Source: an uncultured Rickettsiales bacterium
Lineage (GTDB): Bacteria; Pseudomonadota; Alphaproteobacteria; UBA8366
Reading direction: 5' to 3'
Length of the DNA: 20,440 nt
Assembly (NCBI GenBank): GCA_913046825.1
Contig: CAJWTF010000058.1
Location: 1 to 20,440, forward strand
The first letter of the stretch is position 1; the number at the start of each line of letters is the position of its first letter. Position numbers and translations under genes: made by a program. Below are positions 13,413 through 20,440 of the stretch, piece by piece. The notes below the pieces were generated by a model that was not told the DNA's origin, searched no databases, and worked only from the letters and a program-made list of their open reading frames with translations.

Positions 13413-15764
13413 CTAGGAGCCCTCACGTAATGCTGCCCAAATGCGTTGCGGCGTCGCCGGCATATCGATATGCGTGAGCCCGGTCTCGCGTGCCAAAACG
13501 TCGACAATGGCGTTCATGACCGACGGCATCGAGCCGGAACAACCTGCTTCGCCACACCCTTTCGCTCCAAGCGGATTGGTCGTCGCCGGGACCGGATGGG
13601 AGCCGAAATTGAACTCTGGTAAATCCGCCGCACGCGGCATCGCGTAATCCATGAAGGAACCGGTGATCAGCTGGCCTTGCTCATCGTAGAGTGTGTCTTC
13701 CATTAACGCTTGGCCCAAGCCCTGGGTAATACCGCCGTGAACCTGTCCCTCGACAAGCATAGGGTTCACAAGCGTCCCGAAGTCATCGACGATGTGATAG
13801 CGATCGACTTTCACTTCGCCAGTCTCCGGTGTGATTTCGACCTCGACGATATGACATCCGTTCGGAAATGCCGATGGTGGGGGGTCTTCCGCAAGTTCCG
13901 CATCCAGCGTCTGCGGAACGCCTCCGGGTAGTCCGTCACATACATGTTCCGCCAGCTCCAAGATCGAAACCGTCCGGTCGGTACCAACAACGGCGAAAAG
14001 ACCATTTTCGAATTCAATGTCGACTGGTGCGGCTTCCAAGACATGGGCAGCGATTTCCCTACCATTCTCGATCACCTTTTCCGCGGTGTGCAGCATGATG
14101 GTGCCCCCGGAAATCATCGTCTTCGAACCGCCGGTTCCTTGCCCGGCGATCAGCTCGTCGCTATCACCTTGTATCAACCGGAACCGGTCGAGGGGAATGT
14201 TGAGCTTTGACCCGACGACCTGCGCGAAGGCGACGGCGTGTCCTTGGCCGTAATCAAGCGAGCCGGAAACCATCGTTACAGTTCCGTCTTCCTCGAAGCG
14301 AATGCGCCCCATCTCACGCGCCGGCGCACCGGTCGCCTCGAGATACGTCGCAATGCCGAGACCCCGCAGCAGTCCCTTTTCAGCAGAAGCCTGTCGGCGC
14401 GCTTCGAACCCATCCCAGTCGGCGGCGGCAAGCGCGTCATCCATCACGGCCGGAAAATCTCCACTGTCATACGTCATCCCGAGGACCGTTGTGTGGGGAA
14501 TCTCGTCGGGGCGCAACATATTGCGCCGCCGCAACTCAACCCGGTCGATGCCCATCTCACGTGCCGCTGTATCCATCAGCCGTTCCATGTAATAGACGGC
14601 TTCGGGCCGCCCGGCACCGCGATAGGCCCCAATCGGGGTCGTGTTCGTAAAAACACCGTAGGAGCACGCATGCAAGAGCGGCAGACGATAGACACCAGGA
14701 AAATTCCGCTGGACGTTGTTGGTGTACATATGCGGGCCAACGGCGCTGAAATATGCGCCCGCATTCCCGTAACTGATGAGACGAGCCGCCAGGACGTTCC
14801 CCTCCGCGTCGAAGGCTAACGAGCCTTCGGCCCAACCGTCACGCCCATGCTGGTCAGAGAGGAAACTATCGCTCCGCTCATCGCACCATTTCACCGCTCG
14901 TCCGAGCTGCCGGGCTGCGACCAGAACCGGTGCGTATTCAGGATATGGCGCGGATTTCATACCGAACGATCCGCCGACCCGGTATGTGCGAATGCGCAGA
15001 TTCTCGCGCGGAATGTTCATTATCGATTCAGAGAGTTCGGTCGTAAAGCCGAAGACGCCCTGAGTTGGCACATGCAGCGTATATCGCTGACTCTCTTCAT
15101 CGTATTCGGCGACCGCGGCGCGTGGTTCCATCGGTGCGATGACCACCCGGTTGTTGCGAAACGTCAATTGCGTGACGTGATGCGCGGCGGCAAAAATACG
15201 GTCAGCTTCCGCTTCATCGCCGATCTCCCAATCCAGCGCCCGGTTCGCCGGTGCGGCGTCGTGCAATTGCGCCATGCCGTCGCGCAGAGCCTCGCGGGCA
15301 TCCGTCACCGCCGGGAGCACCTCTAAATCCAGATCGATCAGTTCCGAGGCATCCTTTGCGTCCTCAAGGCTCTCTGCAACAACAACGGCGATCGCCTCTC
15401 CCCTATAGCGAACCTTGTCCACCGCCAAATTAGGCCGGTTCGGCTTAATCATGAGTGAGCCGTCTCGGCTCTTAAGATTCAACCGGCAAAACAACGGTTT
15501 CACGCCTGCGGCGGTCAGATCGTCCGCAGTCAGCACGCATAGCACGCCGGCCGCAGCGGCCGCGGCGGAAACATCGAGTTTTCGGATGACGCCGTGTGCA
15601 TATGGCGAGCGAAAGACGTAGGCATAGGCCTGCCCCTCAATGCTTATGTCATCACTGTAAACACCGTCACCACGTAACAGCATGGGGTCTTCAAGCCGGG
15701 ATACCGGTTGCCCAACGGCAAATTTCTCAAAGGAGGCATCAAGCGAGTTCGCCGCTTCTGACAT
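13413..15764 (-). CDS. Molybdenum hydroxylase large subunit (CoxL/xanthine dehydrogenase family)
   Basis: A 783-residue molybdopterin-cytosine-dinucleotide-type large subunit. It opens with VGQPVSRLEDPMLLRG (17-32), the start typical of aerobic CO dehydrogenase-like large chains. The Mo-site loop reads GAYRGAGR (379-386), as in form II (non-CO-oxidising) members, without the Cys of true CO dehydrogenase (AYRCSFR). The catalytic Glu is E739 in KGCGEAG, and GGSFGMK (264-270) and GQGTGGSKT (541-549) contact the cofactor. Such enzymes hydroxylate N-heterocycles, aldehydes or aromatic acyl-CoAs with water as the oxygen source. They normally need FAD (CoxM) and 2Fe-2S (CoxS) subunits; neither is encoded in this window. 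An ATG with GAGGAC starts the gene, 157 bases after the MetE-like stop. Confidence 0.93.
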   Translation of the reverse strand: MSEAANSLDASFEKFAVGQPVSRLEDPMLLRGDGVYSDDISIEGQAYAYVFRSPYAHGVIRKLDVSAAAAAAGVLCVLTADDLTAAGVKPLFCRLNLKSRDGSLMIKPNRPNLAVDKVRYRGEAIAVVVAESLEDAKDASELIDLDLEVLPAVTDAREALRDGMAQLHDAAPANRALDWEIGDEAEADRIFAAAHHVTQLTFRNNRVVIAPMEPRAAVAEYDEESQRYTLHVPTQGVFGFTTELSESIMNIPRENLRIRTYRVGGSFGMKSAPYPEYAPVLVAARQLGRAVKWCDERSDSFLSDQHGRDGWAEGSLAFDAEGNVLAARLISYGNAGAYFSAVGPHMYTNNVQRNFPGVYRLPLLHACSYGVFTNTTPIGAYRGAGRPEAVYYMERLMDTAAREMGIDRVELRRRNMLRPDEIPHTTVLGMTYDSGDFPAVMDDALAAADWDGFEARRQASAEKGLLRGLGIATYLEATGAPAREMGRIRFEEDGTVTMVSGSLDYGQGHAVAFAQVVGSKLNIPLDRFRLIQGDSDELIAGQGTGGSKTMISGGTIMLHTAEKVIENGREIAAHVLEAAPVDIEFENGLFAVVGTDRTVSILELAEHVCDGLPGGVPQTLDAELAEDPPPSAFPNGCHIVEVEITPETGEVKVDRYHIVDDFGTLVNPMLVEGQVHGGITQGLGQALMEDTLYDEQGQLITGSFMDYAMPRAADLPEFNFGSHPVPATTNPLGAKGCGEAGCSGSMPSVMNAIVDVLARETGLTHIDMPATPQRIWAALREGS

Positions 15765-15921
15765 TAGTACAAGTCCTCGTCTAGTTTTAACCTATACAGG
15801 GACTTATTCTTCGAGGGGAAACGCACCAGCTGGCAAAAACCAAACCATCTCTGAAACGATGCTGTAGAACGACGCAATCGGAGAGCAATTTGCGCTTCGA
15901 CACAGTGCGCCTAAATAAGGA

Positions 15922-16965
15922 TCAGCCGTGCCGTTCGCGTGCCAACTGGGCGCCCTCGGCCATCGCCCGCAGTTTAGCTCGCGCGATATCAAGCGATAGT
16001 GGAACCAGCCCACAATCTGGAGCTGCCTGAATTTGATCCGCCGGCAAATACTTAGCCGCCGCCAGCAGTTTACCCGCCACCTGTTCCGGTGTTTCGATCT
16101 CGTCGATACCGTTGTCGATACAGCCGAACATAACCGTCTTCGACGGACAGAGACGAAGCAATTCTGGATCGAGCTTGGAGGCCTCAAATTCGAGGGCGAG
16201 CTGGTCAATCTTTGACCCTTCGAGCGCCTCGAGGATAACCGGATAGGTATCCATAATCGGACGCGGTACACCAGGCATCGGATAGCTATAACAAATATGC
16301 GCCGCCGTTTTGGCCGTATTCACCCCTTCCAGGCAACGATCCAACGCCGTGATACCCCACTCCTTCACCTTGTCCGGATATCGGCTGAAGACTGGCTCGT
16401 CAAACTGGATCACCGCAACACCGAGCGCATCAAGCTCGCGGGCTTCTTCGTTCAACGCTGCCGCGACTTCCATCGCCATGGTGGCTTCATCGCCGTAATG
16501 TTCGTCGGCCGTGGAATCGACGACTGTCATTGGTCCCGGCATTGTAATCTTCACCGGCAGGTCGGTTTCAGCCAGCATGAATGCGGCATCTTTCTTAAGA
16601 ATTGAACCCGACCGACGAACCGGGCCGATGCATCGTCCCACTTCCGCCAACCGCCGCTTGTTGCGGGTCCACTTTTTTGCCAATGTCTCGTAGTCGAATC
16701 CGTCTAAGCGGGACGTAATGTAAGTGATATAGGAGCTCCGTCGTAGCTCGCCATCGCTGACAACGTCTATGCCAGCGCGAACTTGGTCATGAACCGTCAA
16801 ACGTGTCGCGTCGTCGCGTGCGCTCTCCAACAAGTCGCCGCTGAAGAGCCAGTCCGCACCCTTACCGTGGACCTGCTTGCCTTCTGCATTAAGCGGCAAT
16901 TGCTCCATCAGCCAAGCGGGCTTCGGCATTGAGCCAACAACGGTTGTAACAAAGGCTTTCGGCAT
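15922..16965 (-). CDS. MetE-like (cobalamin-independent methionine synthase family, catalytic domain only) methyltransferase
   Basis: A 347-residue protein equal to the C-terminal half of MetE. The zinc site is complete: H223 and C225 (AAHICYSYP), E259 (LALEFE) and C318 (APDCGLVP). QFDEP (187-191) and DGELRR (71-76) are also family features. Full MetE is about 750 residues and has an N-terminal folate-binding half, which is absent here. Short forms like this can take a methyl group from methylcobalamin or other donors and give it to a thiol, or act on other alkyl groups (relatives include the epoxide:CoM transferase). Placement at the head of a catabolic run suggests substrate demethylation or thiol alkylation rather than bulk methionine synthesis; this is inference. 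ATG16965 has a GGGAAG site; an open extension to 16992 lacks one. Confidence 0.87.
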   Translation of the reverse strand: MPKAFVTTVVGSMPKPAWLMEQLPLNAEGKQVHGKGADWLFSGDLLESARDDATRLTVHDQVRAGIDVVSDGELRRSSYITYITSRLDGFDYETLAKKWTRNKRRLAEVGRCIGPVRRSGSILKKDAAFMLAETDLPVKITMPGPMTVVDSTADEHYGDEATMAMEVAAALNEEARELDALGVAVIQFDEPVFSRYPDKVKEWGITALDRCLEGVNTAKTAAHICYSYPMPGVPRPIMDTYPVILEALEGSKIDQLALEFEASKLDPELLRLCPSKTVMFGCIDNGIDEIETPEQVAGKLLAAAKYLPADQIQAAPDCGLVPLSLDIARAKLRAMAEGAQLARERHG

Positions 16966-17009
16966 TTTGGTTCTTCCCTTATTCCAATTCAAAAATCGAC
17001 GAGCCTATA

Positions 17010-17020
17010 TTCAATTTGAA
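17010..17020. repeat. Palindrome TTCAA-T-TTGAA upstream of the MetE-like gene
   Basis: TTCAATTTGAA is a perfect 5-bp inverted repeat around one base, 45-55 bases before the ATG at 16965. It could be an operator half of the control region, but is short enough to arise by chance. Confidence 0.3.
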
Positions 17021-17038
17021 GGGCGTAGATCATAGATG

Positions 17039-17087
17039 GAGAATGGGTCTCTAATCATCGCAAATCTAAATTTTAGACGAGATTCTC
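17039..17087. promoter_or_regulatory. Nested inverted repeats: candidate operator between tctAB and the MetE-like gene
   Basis: The outer arms GAGAAT (17039-17044) and ATTCTC (17082-17087) are extended by GTCT and AGAC with small bulges. Inside lies a perfect palindrome TCTAAA-T-TTTAGA (17065-17077). No T tract follows on either strand, so an intrinsic terminator is unlikely. The element is 33 bases after the tctAB stop and 74-122 bases before the MetE-like ATG, as expected of a regulator binding region. Confidence 0.4.
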
Positions 17088-17119
17088 ATTCATCATGGGT
17101 TGAATATGGTATCACACTT

Positions 17120-19087
17120 TTACCCACCGAGCCACCACGGCATCTCGACGTACGATTGCAATAGGCCTGACGGGTATCTGAGGCTCAGGAAATGCGACAT
17201 GATACCCAGAAAGGCTACGCCGGAGATACCAAGGATAGCATTCCGCACGTGGTGATGATCGGCGTGCCAAGTGATGAAGGCGTATATGAAGAGCGCGCAG
17301 CCAAAAGGAAAGCCAACAAGGGCCACGAACCCCAACATCGCGATAACCCAGCCAAGGAAATAATATTCACTGCGTTCCGTCTGACACATTAATTCATTGT
17401 CGTGCAACACCGCAGCCGGCTTTACGGCGCGCAACATGGTTACAATTAGCGGGACGGCTAGGGCAAGCGTGACGACCGAAACGACCATTGGGAATATTTT
17501 ACCCATTATGTGATATTGAAAGCTGCTGAATAAAGCAAAAACCGCGAACCCTGCCATCACAATCGCGAAGATAAGCTGGGGCGACTTACGCTGCACGCCA
17601 TTGGGTCCGGCTTCTTCGTATGACTTGCCTGCGTTTGGCGAAAAACGCCACGCCATGTAGACCGAGGCGACTGTTAGAAGTAATAGGGCGATGACTATAG
17701 GACGCTCAAAGAAGCTCCAACCGTATACTTGGCTGGCCTGGTAAATTTTCGGTTCGAGCCGCGGAGCAAGAAAATATCCAATCAATAGAGCAGGTCTTGA
17801 CCATCCAAACCTCTTCATGAATATACCGAGCGTCCCCATTGCCAGTAATGCTATCAAGTCACTCCAATCGCGTGTCGCCTGAAAGGCGGCAAAGAAGATT
17901 AACATGATCATGAATGGTGCTAATAAGGAATATCGAATAGTGGTCAGTTTCGCGACGTGATTTGCTATACCCAGACAAACCAATGCTCCTAAAACATTCG
18001 CCAGAGCCAATGACCAAATCATAACGAAGGTCAGATCTAAATGTTCTGTCACCATGCTAAGACCGGGTTCGACACCCACCAGAACAAACCCTCCCAACAG
18101 AATCGCCATGCTACCGGAACCCGGTATACCGAAAAGTAGTGTCGGGATTAGCGCGCCACCTTCTTTTGCATTATTGGCTGATTCTGGGGCGAGAACACCA
18201 CGAATATCTCCGTTGCCAAACTCACCACGGTCTTTAGTTGTCTGGATCACATGTCCGTAAGCGATCCAATCGACTACTGACCCTCCTAGGCCTGGGAGTG
18301 CACCAACAATACATCCTATAACTGAACATCGAATGACAATCCATTTGTGGCGGATTGCGTCCTTCAACCCCTGCAGCCAGCCGTGGCCCAATTTTCCGGT
18401 CTCTGAAATTGATGAATTCCGCCTTAGAAGGTCAATAATCTCTGGCAGGGCAAACATACCTAATCCAACAATGACAATCGGAATGCCATCGCTCAAATAA
18501 CCTGTATCAAAGGTCATCCGAAATTCACCCGTCGCTGGTGCCGCACCTATACTACCGACCAATAATCCAACACCGCAGGTTGCCAATCCTTTCAGGGCAC
18601 TTGTACCGGTCAACATGCCAATCATGCTCAAGGCCAAAATTATTAGTAGAAGTTGCTCACCGAATCCCATCGCTAGGATAATGGGTCGAGCTGCAAAGAC
18701 GGCACCCGTCAAAATTATCGCTCCAAAGATGCCCCCAAATAGGGAAGCCGAAAATGCAGCCCCAAGTGCGCGCGCACCTTCACCGCGTTTTGCCATGGGG
18801 AAACCATCCACAACTGTAGCCTGTGAACCTGCAGTGCCAGGTATGCCCATTAATATCGAAGGAAAAGTGTCTGATGTAACAGTTGGGGCCAAAAGCCCAA
18901 TCATCATGGATAATGCGTGTGATTCATCCATTCCGAAAACGAATGGCAAGACTATTGACAGGCCGGCAATACCACCGAGACCAGGCAAAATTCCGACCAA
19001 AAGCCCAAGAATTGTGCCTAATGCCAAGAAAAATAAATGTGCTGGCGTAAACATATCAGCCAGCGCCTGAAAGAAAATTTCGATCAT
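17120..19087 (-). CDS. Fused TctA-TctB permease of a tripartite tricarboxylate transporter
   Basis: A 655-residue inner-membrane protein. Residues 1 to about 505 are TctA: GLLVGILPGLGGIAG (28-42), FPSILMGIPGTAGSQATVVDG (75-95) and AKRGEGARALGAAF, then a second copy of the motif, GALPGLGGSVVDW and LFGIPGSGSMAI, within roughly a dozen hydrophobic helices. Residues from about 515 on add four further membrane segments with TctB character (PQLIFAIVMAGFAVF, MGKIFPMVVSVV, YYFLGWVIAMLGFV and the last AILGISGVAFLGIMSHF). Typical TctA is about 500 and TctB about 150 residues as separate proteins; here they are one chain. Together with the upstream binding protein it would import a carboxylate using an ion gradient. 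The ATG has only a weak AGG site. The sequence is AT-richer than the genes to its left. Confidence 0.9.
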   Translation of the reverse strand: MIEIFFQALADMFTPAHLFFLALGTILGLLVGILPGLGGIAGLSIVLPFVFGMDESHALSMMIGLLAPTVTSDTFPSILMGIPGTAGSQATVVDGFPMAKRGEGARALGAAFSASLFGGIFGAIILTGAVFAARPIILAMGFGEQLLLIILALSMIGMLTGTSALKGLATCGVGLLVGSIGAAPATGEFRMTFDTGYLSDGIPIVIVGLGMFALPEIIDLLRRNSSISETGKLGHGWLQGLKDAIRHKWIVIRCSVIGCIVGALPGLGGSVVDWIAYGHVIQTTKDRGEFGNGDIRGVLAPESANNAKEGGALIPTLLFGIPGSGSMAILLGGFVLVGVEPGLSMVTEHLDLTFVMIWSLALANVLGALVCLGIANHVAKLTTIRYSLLAPFMIMLIFFAAFQATRDWSDLIALLAMGTLGIFMKRFGWSRPALLIGYFLAPRLEPKIYQASQVYGWSFFERPIVIALLLLTVASVYMAWRFSPNAGKSYEEAGPNGVQRKSPQLIFAIVMAGFAVFALFSSFQYHIMGKIFPMVVSVVTLALAVPLIVTMLRAVKPAAVLHDNELMCQTERSEYYFLGWVIAMLGFVALVGFPFGCALFIYAFITWHADHHHVRNAILGISGVAFLGIMSHFLSLRYPSGLLQSYVEMPWWLGG

Positions 19088-19116
19088 GTCTTATCGCCTA
19101 TACAGGCAATTAATGG

Positions 19117-19164
19117 ATAAAAAAAATAAAGGACGGCACCCGGAAAAATTACCGAATGCCGCCC
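19117..19164 (-). terminator. Intrinsic terminator/attenuator between tctC and tctAB
   Basis: On the minus strand, GGGCGGCATTCGG (19164-19152) pairs over 13 bases, with three G-T wobbles, with CCGGGTGCCGTCC (19143-19131). The loop is 8 bases and the stem is followed by TTTATTTTTTTTA. It lies in the 97-base gap between the binding-protein and permease genes. A partial stop here would give more binding protein than permease, a common arrangement in transporter operons. Confidence 0.8.
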
Positions 19165-19184
19165 GATTTATTTCGCAGTCGCTG

Positions 19185-20309
19185 CTATTTAATTTCTATG
19201 TCGTAACGTTCCTTAACGTATTTAGCGAGCCACTTCTTAGCATTCGGCGGAATTTGCGTCGCCTTGTCACGAATTCCAAAAGCTTCATCCCCAATTGTTT
19301 GGGTAAATGGTCCAAAAATCTTAGCGCGCTTAGCCTTAAAGTCAGCGTCTTGCATCATCTTGCGAGCAGCATTGCGATAGGCCTCCACAACATCTTTCGA
19401 TGTGCCTGCCGGCAAATTCCAAGACTTTGACATCGTAACACTCATGGCGTGCAAAGAGACAAAGGCGTCATAAGCGTCTCCGGAAGGCTCCTTACCGTGA
19501 ACCGCTTTATAGGTTTCATAAAAAGTAGGAACGTTCGGCCAAACAGGGTCACGAACAAATTTTCCATCTTTTTCTACACCGTATGTGTAGAGTGGAACGG
19601 CAATTCCATCTTGATGCAATTTTTTACGATTATTTTTATATGACAACGTGTTGTCAAAATTTACAGTAAATTCCCCACGTTCGAATGCAAGAGCCATTGG
19701 GCCATTGCCCTTCATGCCCCAAACGTCTTTCGTCTCTACTCCCAGAAGGCTCAATCCAACCCGCAAACTCAGGCCCATAGACCTCGGCGTTTTACCACCA
19801 AAGACCAGCTTATCCTTTGGAAAACTGCGAATTTTTTCAATTTTCCCCTTAGGGTCTGAAATACCCTGCGTTCCCAAATCCTTTCTCACGTAAAGCATTG
19901 TGCCACGCGGCGAAAGAATAATCGGAATGAATTCGTTCAACTTAAATTTCACTCTTGGGTCGCCTAACGCAAAATTCGAAATCGTGGATGTAGACAGAGC
20001 AAACACCCAAGTTCCGTCATTCTTCGCTTTTTGTGCGAAGTAGTTACCACCCAAAATCCCGCCAGCACCCGATTTATTTTGAACTATGATTTTCGGGTTT
20101 CCCGGCAGGTATTTCTGAAAATATGGCACCATGAAACGGGTATAACTATCCGTGCCACCGCCTTCATTAAACGGCACAACGATAGTGATTCGTTCTCCCG
20201 AGAAGTCGACTGCGCGCGCTGGTGAATTTAACACCATGGCCACCCCAACCATCAAAATCGGTATGGCAAACAAGCGAGACGGCCAGTTTCCAAATGCCCA
20301 CTTTTTCAT
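19185..20309 (-). CDS. TctC/Bug-family periplasmic solute-binding protein
   Basis: A 374-residue binding protein for the TTT transporter. The N-terminus MKKWAFGNWPSR, a hydrophobic stretch (13-28) and SPARA|VDF give a Sec signal peptide cut after about residue 33. The mature start ITIVVPFNEGGGTDSYTRF and the KSGAGGILGGNYFA segment are the family hallmarks and form the ligand carboxylate-binding loops. It is longer than the usual 320-330 residues. ATG20309 has GAGGG seven bases upstream; GTG20312, directly before it, is an alternative start. The permease gene follows after a terminator. The ligand is a small carboxylate or related compound, not identifiable from sequence. Codons are AT-rich, with many AAA and TTT compared with the catabolic genes at 10-16 kb. 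Confidence 0.9.
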   Translation of the reverse strand: MKKWAFGNWPSRLFAIPILMVGVAMVLNSPARAVDFSGERITIVVPFNEGGGTDSYTRFMVPYFQKYLPGNPKIIVQNKSGAGGILGGNYFAQKAKNDGTWVFALSTSTISNFALGDPRVKFKLNEFIPIILSPRGTMLYVRKDLGTQGISDPKGKIEKIRSFPKDKLVFGGKTPRSMGLSLRVGLSLLGVETKDVWGMKGNGPMALAFERGEFTVNFDNTLSYKNNRKKLHQDGIAVPLYTYGVEKDGKFVRDPVWPNVPTFYETYKAVHGKEPSGDAYDAFVSLHAMSVTMSKSWNLPAGTSKDVVEAYRNAARKMMQDADFKAKRAKIFGPFTQTIGDEAFGIRDKATQIPPNAKKWLAKYVKERYDIEIK

Positions 20310-20440
20310 CACAAATCCCTCTTTGGTTTCACTCCATTACCCAGACGCCGGAGCACAATAAAGTACATATATAGAGGGCCGATACTCCCCGCATAGACAC
20401 GTCGCTAATATATTTTCACGATAGGAATTCATGCAAAAAC

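Noticed and set aside
14238..14819. Long plus-strand ORF of 193 residues inside the Mo-hydroxylase gene
   Set aside because: Antisense shadow of a strongly supported coding frame; Arg/His/Pro-rich with no recognisable motif.
13413..15764. True CO dehydrogenase (CoxL form I)
   Set aside because: The Mo-site loop is AYRGAGR, not the Cys-containing AYRCSFR, and coxM/coxS are absent.
1..20440. CRISPR array, tRNA, rRNA, phage or anti-phage defence genes
   Set aside because: No regularly spaced direct repeats, no cloverleaf or rRNA segments, and no defence or phage protein families were seen on either strand.

Overview
The window looks like chromosomal accessory DNA from an alphaproteobacterium. 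The best evidence is a SAM-II riboswitch on metZ, a class found mainly in Alphaproteobacteria. The family mix also fits: TTT (TctABC) transport, CaiB/BaiF CoA-transferases, CoxL-type molybdenum hydroxylases and many SDRs. Species cannot be named from the sequence. There are no tRNA, rRNA, CRISPR, phage or plasmid replication genes, and no transcription regulator gene is visible.

Layout. (1) 1-538 (+): the end of an SDR, then folB (dihydroneopterin aldolase), probably folate/pterin metabolism. (2) 562-1440 (+): an alpha/beta hydrolase, convergent with a beta-class-like GST (1460-2080, -). (3) 2108-3485 (-): metZ with a promoter, SAM-II aptamer and intrinsic terminator in its leader, giving SAM feedback on methionine synthesis. 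(4) 3579-4691 (+): an enolase-superfamily (mandelate racemase-like) enzyme. (5) 4834-6977 (-): a two-gene operon of a class III CoA-transferase and a CitE/HpcH-type CoA-ester lyase, a 'charge with CoA, then cleave' module. (6) 6978-8098: 1.1 kb without an intact gene, holding an unrecognised broken ORF and a decayed IS481-family transposase. (7) 8099-8845 (-): an SDR whose catalytic Ser and Tyr are both replaced; 9000-10206 (+): a normal SDR plus a VOC-fold protein. (8) 10220-16965 (-): a catabolic gene run in transcription order: MetE-like methyltransferase, CoxL/XdhB-type molybdenum hydroxylase large subunit, acyl-CoA dehydrogenase, zinc alcohol dehydrogenase (split by one frameshift) and alpha/beta hydrolase. 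(9) 17120-20309 (-): a TctC-type binding protein and a fused TctA-TctB permease, visibly more AT-rich than the rest.

How the genes may work together (inference). The high-affinity carboxylate transporter, CoA-transferase, CoA-ester lyase, acyl-CoA dehydrogenase, molybdenum hydroxylase, dehydratase-like enolase member, SDRs and hydrolases look like one or more pathways for an organic acid or a (possibly methylated) aromatic or heterocyclic compound. The MetE-like protein could take a methyl group from a substrate or corrinoid. The substrate cannot be read from sequence. I see no clear previously undescribed system. The most unusual points are the SDR without its Ser/Tyr, the molybdenum hydroxylase with no FAD or 2Fe-2S partner subunits beside it, and the nested palindromes ahead of the MetE-like gene.
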